Below are positions 37,390 to 45,019 of a stretch of 45,019 nucleotides of DNA, piece by piece. How positions within the stretch are numbered: position 1 is the first letter of the stretch; every line of letters starts with the position of its first letter. Below the pieces are notes generated by a model. That model was not told the DNA's origin. It was given only the letters and a program-made list of their open reading frames with translations, and did no database searches. A program made the translations under genes and the position numbers. The stretch is from NCBI GenBank assembly GCA_945878975.1, contig CAMCUM010000019.1:1-45019 (forward strand). Reading direction: 5' to 3'. Source of the stretch: Legionella genomosp. 1. GTDB taxonomy: Bacteria; Pseudomonadota; Gammaproteobacteria; Legionellales; Legionellaceae.

Positions 37390-38538
37390 TTACCGTAGAG
37401 CAACAATCGCCTTGCGTAAGATCTCGAAAGCGTTTTCCAAATCTGCTGCAGTAGTAAACCGTCCGATTGATAAACGCAGGGAAGATTTAGCCAAGCTATC
37501 ATCTACGCCTAATGCGCGTAATACATAAGAAGGGTGGGTACTGCTGGTTGCGCAAGCGGTCATCGAGGAGACTGCTAGATTGTGTAAGGCAGGTAATAAT
37601 TGCTCACCATCAATCCCTGTAATGCTAATGTTCAAATTACCAGCAATTCGCGTGCTCAAAGAGCCATTGCACACAATACCTGGAATCGCTTTTAATTGCG
37701 CCCATAAATGGGTTCTGAGTTCTAAAATTCGTGCTTGTTCGCTTACTCTAAGTGATTCACTTAAAGCAAACGCTGCGCCCATGCCAACGATTTGATGGGT
37801 AGGTAGGGTCCCAGCACGCAGACCATGCTCTTGTCCGCCGCCAAAACTTAAGGTTTGTAAACGAATACGTGGTTTTTGCCGTATAAAAAGCGCACCTATC
37901 CCTTTTGGACCATAATTTTTATGTGCAGAAAAAGACATCAAATGAACGGGAAGGGTATTGAGATCAATCGCCAAACGCCCAGCACTCTGTGCGGCATCGA
38001 CATGGAAAACAATCCCACGCTTTTTTAAAAGAGCACCTATTGCGGGGATATCTTGTATCACCCCGATTTCGTTGTTCACATGCATGATCGACACTAAGAT
38101 GGTATCAGGGCGCAAAGCCGATTGAAGTAGGTCAAGATCTAATAACCCTGAAGTCTGTGGAGGTAAGTAAGTGACTGTAAAACCTTCGCGTTCTAATTGT
38201 TGGAAGGGCTCTAACACAGATTTGTGTTCGGTACTCATCGTGATCAGATGCCGACCTTTTCGTTGATAAAAGCGTGCTGCACCCAGTATGGCTAGATTAT
38301 TGGCTTCTGTCGCGCCTGATGTGAACACAAGTGCATCCGATGTTGTTCCTACCACTTGCGCAATCTGTTCACGAGCGGTTTCAACCGCCACAGCGGCCTG
38401 TTGCCCAGGTTGATGACGAGAACTTGCATTTGCAAAGCAGCCCTCTGGCCCGAAATAAGGGAGCATCTGTGCAAGGACTAGCGGGTCGACCGGTGTTGTC
38501 GCCATATAATCTAAGTAAATAGGCTTAGTCTTCTGCAT
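37390..38538 (-). CDS. iscS: Cysteine desulfurase, IscS/NifS type
   Basis: PLP enzyme taking sulfur from cysteine for iron-sulphur clusters and tRNA thiolation. The 382-residue product has the PLP lysine Lys207 in SAHKNYGPKG, the HVNNEIGVIQD region near residue 150 and the persulfide Cys329 in TACATSSTHPSYVLRALG. The gene follows trmJ with a 14-base overlap, similar to the E. coli order trmJ-iscR-iscSUA, but iscR is missing between and no iscU, iscA or hscBA follows; hslU converges from the other side. The full-length class I features make it functional on sequence; whether another isc or suf operon exists elsewhere is unknown. Confidence 0.9.
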   Translation of the reverse strand: MQKTKPIYLDYMATTPVDPLVLAQMLPYFGPEGCFANASSRHQPGQQAAVAVETAREQIAQVVGTTSDALVFTSGATEANNLAILGAARFYQRKGRHLITMSTEHKSVLEPFQQLEREGFTVTYLPPQTSGLLDLDLLQSALRPDTILVSIMHVNNEIGVIQDIPAIGALLKKRGIVFHVDAAQSAGRLAIDLNTLPVHLMSFSAHKNYGPKGIGALFIRQKPRIRLQTLSFGGGQEHGLRAGTLPTHQIVGMGAAFALSESLRVSEQARILELRTHLWAQLKAIPGIVCNGSLSTRIAGNLNISITGIDGEQLLPALHNLAVSSMTACATSSTHPSYVLRALGVDDSLAKSSLRLSIGRFTTAADLENAFEILRKAIVALR

Positions 38539-39253
38539 GGCGTGCAGCTTGAATATGAGTCAAAATGCCACGTAAAATGTTCATTTCTGTTGTTTCTATG
38601 CGGGCACGATTAAACAAACGCCGCAAACGTTGTAGCAATTTTCGTGGATTAGAGGGTTTTAAAAAATCGATGGCAATCAACACATTTTCTAGATGAACAT
38701 AAAACTGCTCCATCTCGGCGCTGGTCGCATACGATCTGAGACTGGTGTCGACTTGAGCACTGGGATTCAAATTGCGCATCCGCAGTTCGTAGGCAATGAT
38801 TTGCACCGCTTGGGCCAGATTGAGTGAACTGAACGCTGGGTTGCTCGGGATATGCAAATGGTAATGGCACAACAATAGCTCTTCATTGGTCAAGCCAGCA
38901 TGCTCGCGTCCAAAAACAATCGCAATTTCCGTATGATCTTGTTGCTGAGCGACAAAATCGGCACACGATGCTGGTGTGAAACCAGGCAAAGCGAGATCGC
39001 GAGGGCGAGCACTGGTTCCAAAAATCAAATGACAGCCTTCTAGTGCTTCGGGAAGTGTCGTACATATAACCGCTGAACGTAATACGTCAAAAGCACCTGC
39101 CGCTAGCTCATGGGCTTTACGATACGGATTCAGATTTGGATCGACCAAATATAAGCGGCTTAATCCCATGGTTTTCATCGCACGTGCGGCAGAACCAATA
39201 TTCCCAGGATGGGTGGTTGCAACCAGAACAATTCGCACAAAATCTAAGTTCAT
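38525..39253 (-). CDS. trmJ: tRNA (cytidine/uridine-2'-O-)-methyltransferase TrmJ
   Basis: SPOUT methyltransferase that methylates the ribose at position 32 of tRNA. The start ATG 39251-39253 gives MNLDFVRIVLVATTHPGNIGS, the family-typical beginning, and 242 residues; a longer frame to 39328 has a hydrophobic non-conserved head. Motifs are HPGNIGSAARAMKTMG near residue 14, FGREHAGLTNEEL near residue 112 and a C-terminal SNPAFSSLNLAQAVQIIAYE knot region. A cysteine desulfurase gene overlaps its 3' end. Confidence 0.95.
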   Translation of the reverse strand: MNLDFVRIVLVATTHPGNIGSAARAMKTMGLSRLYLVDPNLNPYRKAHELAAGAFDVLRSAVICTTLPEALEGCHLIFGTSARPRDLALPGFTPASCADFVAQQQDHTEIAIVFGREHAGLTNEELLLCHYHLHIPSNPAFSSLNLAQAVQIIAYELRMRNLNPSAQVDTSLRSYATSAEMEQFYVHLENVLIAIDFLKPSNPRKLLQRLRRLFNRARIETTEMNILRGILTHIQAARHAED

Positions 39254-39404
39254 ACAATTTTTTTTTACATAAAGCTTGTGATTCTGATCGTACACCAGAT
39301 ACACTGATAAATACAGGTAACTATTCACTCGCTTTCAAGTTGGCACATCTTTAACGAAAAAAGGGTGCTGAATAGATACATACAAAAGTTTATGGACGAA
39401 CAAT

Positions 39405-40427
39405 ATGCAAACTGTTGACAAATCACATAAGCGCTATCGATTTCGTGGGACAGAAGCATTTTCGCCGACCCTTTATCAGCTAGAACAATTCATGCAAATA
39501 GCGGGCATGAAACGCACGCGTTGGAGTTGGCGAGCGCGATTTAGCGAACGCAATCTTGATTTTTCGCCGGACGCATGTGAGAGTTTGGAATACAAGCATT
39601 TGTTAGCGCAGCTCATGACCCAATACTGCCCTGAAATGGTGCCAGAAACCTATATCTTGAACGATTATTCTTGGATGTCGGTTCTAAATGATGTGGCGCA
39701 AGATCATTATATGACAAAGCAAACCTTGATAGATGAAGTGCCGGGTTTGGTCTGGATTTTAAAACCGTCTTTATTAAACAATGGTCAACATATTCAAGTG
39801 TTTCAGAAATTTTCGCAAATTGAAGACCACATGCTCTATCCTAATCGATTAGGGGGGCCACATGTCTTACAGCGCTATATCAGCAATCCTGATTTATACG
39901 AAAAGCGTAAATATAGCCTGCGTTTTTTTGTGGTGGTCACGCAAGAGGCCGGTGCTTTTTTATATCACCAAGGGTATTTAAATGTAGCATTGGCAACGTA
40001 TTCAAATAAAAATTTCAACGACCTTCATGTCCATCTTACGAACGAACATTTACAGCATGATAAGCCCTCCGTTGTGCAAATCCCCACGCAAGATCAAGCC
40101 AAATATCCGATTTGGTATCCCAAAATTCGTGAAATAGCCAAAGCAGTAGGGCATGCACTGGAGGCAAATTTTCCGAATGCCTTTCAACCTTATAAAGAGC
40201 GAACCTTTGGCGTTTTTGGCTTTGATTTTATGTTAGATGATCAAGATAAAATGTGGTTGTTAGAAGTCAATCATGGCCCTTGTTTTCCTATCGAATCACA
40301 TCATCCTCTTCAAGAAATTTTGTATCAAAAATTTTGGCAATCCATGATAGATCAATTTGTGTTACCTATTGTAAATGGCGAGCCTATTTCTAAACATGAC
40401 ACCCTTGGGTTTGAAGCGTTGCGGTAG
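39405..40427 (+). CDS. Tubulin-tyrosine ligase-like ATP-grasp protein
   Basis: A 340-residue protein with the TTL-family ATP-grasp layout (PF03133 type). Visible are Lys120 in VWILKPSLLNNG, the HVLQRYIS and RKYSLRFFVVV strands near residues 155-185, the NDLHVHLTNEH stretch near residue 208 and the metal and phosphate site: Asp274 in FGFDFML, then Glu287 and Asn289 in WLLEVNHGP. In eukaryotes these enzymes add Tyr, Glu or Gly to tubulin and other proteins; bacterial members are uncharacterised as far as I know. Function and substrate here are unknown; a host-directed role is only a hypothesis. No signal peptide. Monocistronic, divergent from trmJ, with a hairpin after the stop. Confidence 0.82.
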   Translation: MQTVDKSHKRYRFRGTEAFSPTLYQLEQFMQIAGMKRTRWSWRARFSERNLDFSPDACESLEYKHLLAQLMTQYCPEMVPETYILNDYSWMSVLNDVAQDHYMTKQTLIDEVPGLVWILKPSLLNNGQHIQVFQKFSQIEDHMLYPNRLGGPHVLQRYISNPDLYEKRKYSLRFFVVVTQEAGAFLYHQGYLNVALATYSNKNFNDLHVHLTNEHLQHDKPSVVQIPTQDQAKYPIWYPKIREIAKAVGHALEANFPNAFQPYKERTFGVFGFDFMLDDQDKMWLLEVNHGPCFPIESHHPLQEILYQKFWQSMIDQFVLPIVNGEPISKHDTLGFEALR

Positions 40428-40433
40428 TTATTT

Positions 40434-40462
40434 GATAACCCTCATCCTCCGGATGAGGGTAT
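40434..40462. terminator. Hairpin between convergent TTL-like and acyl-CoA dehydrogenase genes
   Basis: ACCCTCATCC and GGATGAGGGT pair perfectly with a three-base loop. An A-rich run follows on the plus strand (T-rich on the minus strand lies upstream of the stem), so neither strand shows the classic stem-then-U pattern. It probably still acts as a shared transcription stop. Confidence 0.5.
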
Positions 40463-40476
40463 CCAAAAAAACTTTT

Positions 40477-41637
40477 CTACGCAGTTTCTGAAAACAATTC
40501 CCTGCCTATCAACATGCGACGAATCTCAGAAGTCCCGGCACCTATTTCGTATAATTTTGCGTCACGAAGGAGGCGTCCGGTGGGATAGTCATTGACGTAG
40601 CCATTTCCGCCCAAAATTTGAATCCCTTGCAATGCCATCTGGGTGGCTTTTTCTGCGGTATATAAAATCACAGATGCTGCATCTTTTCGACTCACTGAGC
40701 CTCGATCACAAGCCGTGGCGACCGCATACAAATAGGAGCGTGCAGCATTGAGATCGGTATACATATCCGCAAGCTTGGCTTGGATCAATTGAAACTCTCC
40801 AATAGCTTGGTTAAATTGCTTCCGTTCATGCACATAGGGGATAACATTATCCAAACATGCCTGCATGATGCCAACGGGTCCAGCGGCTAGTAGCGTACGT
40901 TCATAATCCAGCCCAGACATGAGCACAGCGACGCCACGGTTGATTTGGCCTAAAATTTGCTCTTCTCCAACATAACAATCTTGAAAGACCAATTCACAAG
41001 TATTCGAACCACGCATCCCTAGTTTGTCCAACTTTTGCGCCGTAGTGAAGCCTTCCATCGTTTTTTCAACGATAAATGCCGTGATGCCTTTGCTTCCAGC
41101 AGCAGGATCTGTTTTGGCATAAACAACTAATACATCGGCATCTGGACCATTGGTGATCCACATTTTATTACCTGTTAGGCGATAGCCCTTACCATCTGGT
41201 TTGGCACGTAATTGCATACTGACCACATCAGAGCCCGCATTGGCTTCGCTCATTGCGAGTGCGCCGATGGTTTGTCCTTGGATTAACTGGGGTAAATAAC
41301 GCTGTTTCTGAGCATCTGTGCCATTTAAATAGAGTTGATTGACACATAAATTGGAATGGGCACCATAACTTAAGCCCACCGAAGCACTGGCGCGCGAGAT
41401 TTCTTCCATCGCAATCACATGAGCCAAATAACCCATGTTTGCGCCGCCATATGTTTCAGAAACCGTAATACCCAATAGCCCTAAACTTCCCAGTTTGGGC
41501 CATAATTGATTTGGAAATGTGTTGCTTTGGTCAATCTCTGCCGCTAAGGGCGCGATTTCTTGTTGCGCAAATTGATAAACCGTTTCACGCAATTGACCGT
41601 ATATCTCTCCAAGTTGATGTTGTAATCCATGATACAT
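40477..41637 (-). CDS. ivd: Acyl-CoA dehydrogenase, isovaleryl-CoA dehydrogenase type
   Basis: FAD enzyme oxidising isovaleryl-CoA to 3-methylcrotonyl-CoA in leucine breakdown. The 386-residue protein has the isovaleryl-type [11 protein letters not shown] near residue 100, [14 protein letters not shown] near residue 140, KMWITNG, the catalytic Glu246 in [12 protein letters not shown] (the isovaleryl-type location), IQILGGNGY and [12 protein letters not shown]. It stands alone: the genes for methylcrotonyl-CoA carboxylase and methylglutaconyl-CoA hydratase that usually accompany it are not in the window, so its pathway partners or actual substrate are open. A promoter upstream is not clear. 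Confidence 0.9.
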   Translation of the reverse strand: MYHGLQHQLGEIYGQLRETVYQFAQQEIAPLAAEIDQSNTFPNQLWPKLGSLGLLGITVSETYGGANMGYLAHVIAMEEISRASASVGLSYGAHSNLCVNQLYLNGTDAQKQRYLPQLIQGQTIGALAMSEANAGSDVVSMQLRAKPDGKGYRLTGNKMWITNGPDADVLVVYAKTDPAAGSKGITAFIVEKTMEGFTTAQKLDKLGMRGSNTCELVFQDCYVGEEQILGQINRGVAVLMSGLDYERTLLAAGPVGIMQACLDNVIPYVHERKQFNQAIGEFQLIQAKLADMYTDLNAARSYLYAVATACDRGSVSRKDAASVILYTAEKATQMALQGIQILGGNGYVNDYPTGRLLRDAKLYEIGAGTSEIRRMLIGRELFSETA

Positions 41638-41705
41638 TTTGACAGTCCTAATTAAGAAACATGATAGTACTATATCGATAACAATGATTTTTTGCTAGAT
41701 TTCGC

Positions 41706-41711
41706 TATAAT
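41706..41711 (+). promoter_or_regulatory. -10 element upstream of the FmdB-family gene
   Basis: A perfect TATAAT 64 bases before the start codon. No convincing -35 box is seen at the usual distance. Confidence 0.4.
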
Positions 41712-41774
41712 GTACGCATCAAGGTACCGACCCGAGACTATTAGGGAGCGGAAAAGCTATTAATAGGAAACAAT

Positions 41775-42056
41775 ATGCCAATTTATGAATATCAATGCAC
41801 AGCCTGTCAGCATCAGTTTGATTTGATACAAAAAATGAGTGACCCTGTTACAAAAATTTGCCCCACATGCTCTAAAGAAGCGGTCGTGCGTTTGGTATCG
41901 GCTGCGGGATTCCAATTAAAAGGAACCGGGTGGTACAGCACAGATTTTAAGGATAAAGGCAAACCTCAAGCCAAGACAGGATCGGATTCAGCCCCTAAAT
42001 CAGAATCTGCGCCTGCAGCGCAGCCTTCAGAAACAAAAAAGGGGGGAGATAAATGA
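41775..42056 (+). CDS. FmdB-family zinc-ribbon protein
   Basis: A 93-residue protein with one zinc ribbon at the N-terminus: Cys8 and Cys11 in YQCTACQHQF, Cys29 and Cys32 in ICPTC, then GFQLKGTGWYSTDFK, the signature of the FmdB regulatory protein family; the rest is a flexible Ala/Ser/Lys-rich tail. The role is unknown; the family name comes from a formamidase regulator. It overlaps the following DUF502 gene as ATGA, a pairing often followed by aspS in gammaproteobacteria, though aspS is absent here. Confidence 0.9.
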   Translation: MPIYEYQCTACQHQFDLIQKMSDPVTKICPTCSKEAVVRLVSAAGFQLKGTGWYSTDFKDKGKPQAKTGSDSAPKSESAPAAQPSETKKGGDK

Positions 42057-42658
42057 AACATTTACGTGGATATTTATTAGCGGGATTAATCGTATGGACG
42101 CCCATTTTGATCACAATATGGGTAATCGGGTTCATTGTAGAATTACTAGACGGCTCGATTGCATTATTACCTAGCTCTTATCAACCCGCTCATTTTTTAG
42201 GGAGTAATATACCTGGAGTGGGGGTTATTTTTTCTCTTGCGGTATTGTTGGTAACCGGCATTATTGCTACTAATTTTTTGGGGCAACGCTTGGTACTTTG
42301 GAGTGAGTCATTTTTAGATAAAATCCCTTTGGTGCGGTCGATATACAATACCTCAAAGCAAGTCATGCAAGCGGTTTTTTCTAGTAACAGCCATGCTTTT
42401 CGGAAAGTAGTATTGGTAGAGTACCCACGCAAAGATATATGGACCGTAGCTTTTCAAACAGGAACGAATGTGAATACCTTTGGCAAAGATTTAGGGGAAG
42501 ACATGATTTCCATTTTTGTCCCCACCACACCGAACCCCACTGGTGGATTTTTACTCCTCGTATCACGCTCGCAAGTCAAAGAGGTCTCTTTATCAGTCGA
42601 TGATGCCTTAAAATACATTATTTCTCTGGGTGTCATGCAGCAAAATAAGAGCAAGTAA
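42053..42658 (+). CDS. DUF502 family membrane protein
   Basis: A 201-residue inner-membrane protein with two hydrophobic helices (about residues 5-30 and 55-78) and a soluble C-terminal domain. The motifs RSIYNTSKQVMQAV near residue 104 and VEYPRKDIWTVAFQTG near residue 122, then VPTTPNPTGGFLLLV, match DUF502 (COG2928). Function unknown. Translation is coupled to the FmdB-family gene by a four-base overlap. Confidence 0.92.
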   Translation: MKHLRGYLLAGLIVWTPILITIWVIGFIVELLDGSIALLPSSYQPAHFLGSNIPGVGVIFSLAVLLVTGIIATNFLGQRLVLWSESFLDKIPLVRSIYNTSKQVMQAVFSSNSHAFRKVVLVEYPRKDIWTVAFQTGTNVNTFGKDLGEDMISIFVPTTPNPTGGFLLLVSRSQVKEVSLSVDDALKYIISLGVMQQNKSK

Positions 42659-43218
42659 ATGGAGTGAATTTAGTTGGGTAGGGCCGAGATAGAATCGCCT
42701 ACTTCCCGAGGCTTGTCTGGTGTTGTTGCAGATATTTTTGAAACCGTTCGAGCTGAGGAGCCGCGCAGAGGCGTCTCGAAGCTGATTGAACAAAGCTTCG
42801 AGGCGCCACACTACGTGTGGCTCCTCAGCTTGAACGGATAAAACAATATTGATGGAAAGAATATGGAAGTCTGTAACAATCTCGGACAAGTCGCGTGACG
42901 TAGGATCAGAGATTTAACTTTACTTTCTGCTAGAGTGCGTTGACAATTCAGCTCCCGCACGCCTACGTCCCGCGACGTAGGGCTTCGTGAGATGAATGGT
43001 CAGACCCGAATAACACAAGGCCACACATTAAAATATAACCCACATTCATTGCGCACCTTGATAGTTGTCTAAGCAAAAAAAACATTTTATCCTTAACCAT
43101 ACTTGCTTCTATAACTTATCATGCGCGCGACATGCTCTTGAATTGAGATATTTTTTAATTGGATTACATGATTTTTGTTGATATTAATCTTTGATTTTTA
43201 ATGTTGTAAGGGGGTAGT
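42659..43218. other. Repeat-rich intergenic region without genes
   Basis: This 560-base region has no convincing gene. It contains a compound inverted repeat (42744-42837), flanked by broken copies of the dispersed palindromic element (CCCGAGGCTTGTC at about 42705 and GGACAAGTCGCGTGACGTAGG at about 42883), another partial copy around 42945-42985 with CCTACGTC/GACGTAGG arms, and an AT-rich leader before the coiled-coil gene. Open frames here are translations of repeats. Confidence 0.65.
42744..42837. repeat. Compound inverted repeat, CTTCGAG/CTCCTCAGC family
   Basis: The outer arms CCGTTCGAGCTGAGGAGCC and GGCTCCTCAGCTTGAACGG pair with one mismatch, and inner arms CTCGAAGCT and AGCTTCGAG pair around a 10-base loop. 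Similar CTTCGAGxCGC...CTCCTCAG elements are widespread intergenic repeats in proteobacteria. It seems inserted within a copy of the other dispersed element. Confidence 0.8.
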
Positions 43219-44484
43219 ATGAGTACTAGTAAAAAAGAGGTAGGAACTAATAAAAAACTTAAAAGCAAAACTCCTGAAAACAGCCTGTCAGCTTCAATCA
43301 ACGGAGACACATCTACTCTAGACGCGGACCCAAAACAACCCTTAGACAACACAGCTGAACTTGCTGCTTTAGAACGAAAAATCGAAGAGCTCACTGTTGT
43401 TAATCAGGAATACATCAGTGAGAAAGATAAACTAGAAAGACAAATTGCAGACCAAGAAACATTGTATATGGCTCAAATAAAGGAGCTCGAAGCACGCATG
43501 ACTGACCTCAGTTCCGAACAATTCATAATTAAACAGGCATCGAGCATTGAACAACTAGAGCACGAAAAAACATATGTTGCAGATCCCGATGGAGCACTCG
43601 AACAATTAAGACATAAAGAAGCCGTGTTATTAAAAACAATAGAAGAAAAAGAACTAGAAAACCAACGCTTAAAAACGCAGCTTGAAAACCTTCATGAAAT
43701 ACATGAAGAAAATCAACAACTTAAAGATCTGAAAATACAAAATGAAGAGGTGATTTCTGCAAAGGACGCTGAGATTGCACGGTATAAAGAACAGCACAGC
43801 TCACCACAACCTAATTCTGAAGCGCAAGAACTAATAAGCGAATACCAAAGAGAAATTACAGAGTTACGGAAGCAATTTCTTAATTCAAGTACGGACAATG
43901 AGAGATTGCGTGAAGCTCACTCTCAATCGTTAGCTTCTGTATCATCTTTGCAGGAAACAAATGCAGAATCAGAAGCGATACTACGTCTCAAGAGCCGTAT
44001 AACTGAGCTTGAAGACGCCGCGATAGCACGCTGCTATACTGAGACCGCGCTTGCTTTCTCTGCTAATTCCAAAGCTCGTGAAACAAGAGCAGTAGATGCT
44101 ATAGCGCTTTTGGAAAAAGAAATAGTTGGTAATGTCGAATCAAATAGAAACAAAGCCATACAGACCATTGTTGCGCGCTTACGAGAAGGGTTAAAAAATA
44201 CGGATCCTAAAACTTATTTTGATACTCATAAAGAAGAGTTAAGAAGCCAAGTTCGTACGTTAAACAATTGGAAGTCGATAGCTGCTACAGCAATCAATGC
44301 CATCCTAACAGTGCTTGCTGTCTGTTCAGTCGTTGGCATCACTGCGTTATGGTTAACGGGTACGTTAGATAACAACCTTTCGAAAAGGGGCTCTATATTT
44401 GCATTTACTGCTGCAGACAAACAGAAAGCAAACCGAGCACTATACGAAGTAGAACAGTCACTTGATTTTAAAATAGGTGGTTAG
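43219..44484 (+). CDS. Long coiled-coil protein with C-terminal membrane segment
   Basis: A 421-residue protein I do not recognise. Residues 1-50 are polar and unstructured, 50-270 form coiled coil (strings of Glu, Lys, Leu and Gln with heptad spacing, for example LERKIEELTVVNQEY and ENQRLKTQLENLHEIHEE), 270-345 are helical, and one hydrophobic segment lies at about 356-380 (IAATAINAILTVLAVCSVVG). A 40-residue tail follows with an EVEQS stretch. The ATG at 43219 has a strong GGGGG ribosome binding site. A good terminator follows. Long coiled coils and a membrane segment are frequent in secreted effectors of Legionellales, but they are also ordinary in structural proteins, so effector status is a guess. 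Confidence 0.8.
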   Translation: MSTSKKEVGTNKKLKSKTPENSLSASINGDTSTLDADPKQPLDNTAELAALERKIEELTVVNQEYISEKDKLERQIADQETLYMAQIKELEARMTDLSSEQFIIKQASSIEQLEHEKTYVADPDGALEQLRHKEAVLLKTIEEKELENQRLKTQLENLHEIHEENQQLKDLKIQNEEVISAKDAEIARYKEQHSSPQPNSEAQELISEYQREITELRKQFLNSSTDNERLREAHSQSLASVSSLQETNAESEAILRLKSRITELEDAAIARCYTETALAFSANSKARETRAVDAIALLEKEIVGNVESNRNKAIQTIVARLREGLKNTDPKTYFDTHKEELRSQVRTLNNWKSIAATAINAILTVLAVCSVVGITALWLTGTLDNNLSKRGSIFAFTAADKQKANRALYEVEQSLDFKIGG

Positions 44485-44526
44485 TAGTCCTGCTCTCACT
44501 ACAATCATAAAGTAGCGTGTCTATAC

Positions 44527-44557
44527 AAAAGGGCGACCCACATGGCGCCCTTTTTTT
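44527..44557 (+). terminator. Rho-independent terminator of the coiled-coil gene
   Basis: GGGCG pairs with CGCCC, with a bulged A and a CC/GG continuation around a CACAT loop (44531-44550), and seven T follow at 44551-44557. This is the clearest intrinsic terminator in the window, about 45 bases past the stop codon. Confidence 0.85.
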
Positions 44558-45019
44558 GTGCCTGAGTTGCTATATTGAGTTTGTTGACAATGCCTCTCTG
44601 CAACCTCTACCTCTCTCGGACACATCCTTTTCAAGCACTGAACAATCGCTATGGCAAGAAAAAAACGTGGTCTTTGCGAGTGTAGCGAAGCAACACAGCG
44701 ACCTTAGCTCATATTTTGCTTCGTCGCCATGCCCCCACGCGATTGCAAATTAGGGCACGGAAACCGAGCCACGACCGTTAGAGATCGTTGTAACAATCTA
44801 TTAGACCATTAATTAACGAAGTGCGCTTACTTTGCCAATCACAGAGCGATACGCCTTAAGTTTTGGTTTTGAAAATAGGGCCTGTTTACAATTCATCCCC
44901 GACGCCTACGTGCCGCGGCTTGTCCGCGGCATCCAGGAGATGGTCAAATTACAACTGAGCCAATTTAATTGCTCATTCAATTGATAAATAAGAACAAACT
45001 CGTAATATAACGATTCTAA
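44558..45019. other. Intergenic region to the window edge
   Basis: No convincing gene. The stretch contains TTTGCGAGTGTAGCGAAGC (44672-44690), resembling the ATTGCGAGCGAAGCGAAGC repeats of other intracellular bacteria, and then one copy of the 60-base dispersed repeat (44877-44936). A 78-codon frame at 44517-44753 overlaps the terminator and is not a gene. Confidence 0.6.
44877..44936. repeat. 60-bp dispersed repeat, right copy
   Basis: Inverted copy of 87-146, 59 of 60 identical. Other more diverged family members lie at 20822-20890, 28148-28178 and 42945-42985. Confidence 0.95.

Noticed and set aside
42608-42889. 93-codon open frame on the minus strand in the repeat region
   Set aside because: It translates the inverted repeat and the end of the DUF502 gene in the wrong frame.
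44517-44753. 78-codon open frame after the coiled-coil gene
   Set aside because: It includes the intrinsic terminator and then intergenic repeat-like sequence.
1-45019. CRISPR array, rRNA operon, integrase or transposase genes
   Set aside because: No regularly spaced direct repeats, rRNA-like sequence or recombinase motifs are visible; the repeats found are dispersed palindromes.

Overview
The window reads as the chromosome of a moderately AT-rich gammaproteobacterium. Its housekeeping genes (secA-mutT, tRNA-Gln-prs, glyA-nrdR-nusB, hslVU, hemF-pyrE, valS, FabY-type ketosynthase) are of gammaproteobacterial type. Several other genes suggest a host-associated, Legionella/Coxiella-like member of the Legionellales: a tubulin-tyrosine-ligase-like ATP-grasp protein, a long coiled-coil membrane-anchored protein, large proteins without recognisable domains, a secreted chitinase and decayed genes. 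This placement is inference from gene content, not from a phylogeny. No rRNA, CRISPR array, transposase or phage gene was seen.

Layout. 1-2.8 kb (minus): a hypothetical gene interrupted by one in-frame TAG, its 3' end formed by a dispersed repeat. 2.8-4.0 kb: prs behind tRNA-Gln, with a long hairpin between them. 4.0-11.5 kb (minus): secA-mutT, dapA, a very short BamC-like lipoprotein, an AddB-like nuclease and a small unknown protein. 11.5-12.9 kb: secreted GH18 chitinase. 13.0-16.6 kb: a lipid module of a CDP-alcohol phosphatidyltransferase, an aminotransferase/short-chain dehydrogenase fusion and a divergent CdsA-like cytidylyltransferase. 16.7-20.8 kb: membrane protein, FabY, DusA. 20.9-23.4 kb (plus): hemF-pyrE-epimerase. 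23.5-28.1 kb (minus): a DUF5765/condensation-domain fusion, NagZ and two paralogous secreted proteins. 28.2-31.8 kb: valS and a frameshifted pseudogene. 32.0-37.2 kb (plus): glyA-nrdR-nusB, an AI-2E-family permease, hslVU. 37.4-39.3 kb (minus): trmJ and a cysteine desulfurase. 39.4-42.7 kb: TTL-like protein, isovaleryl-CoA dehydrogenase, FmdB/DUF502 pair. 42.7-45.0 kb: repeat-rich DNA around a coiled-coil membrane protein.

How genes work together. dapA and the BamC-like gene keep a common gammaproteobacterial order (lysine/peptidoglycan precursor synthesis beside an outer-membrane assembly lipoprotein). hslV and hslU form a two-part protease. The most interesting untested ideas are: (1) the CDP-alcohol transferase, aminotransferase-SDR fusion and CdsA-like enzyme may make or attach an unusual phospholipid head group; (2) the eight-helix-like DUF5765 membrane domain joined to a condensation domain lacking its catalytic histidine may be an acyl- or aminoacyl-handling membrane enzyme or binder; (3) the TTL-like protein may modify host or bacterial proteins with amino acids. 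Intergenic regions carry at least three dispersed repeat families, one present as near-identical 60-bp copies at both ends of the window.
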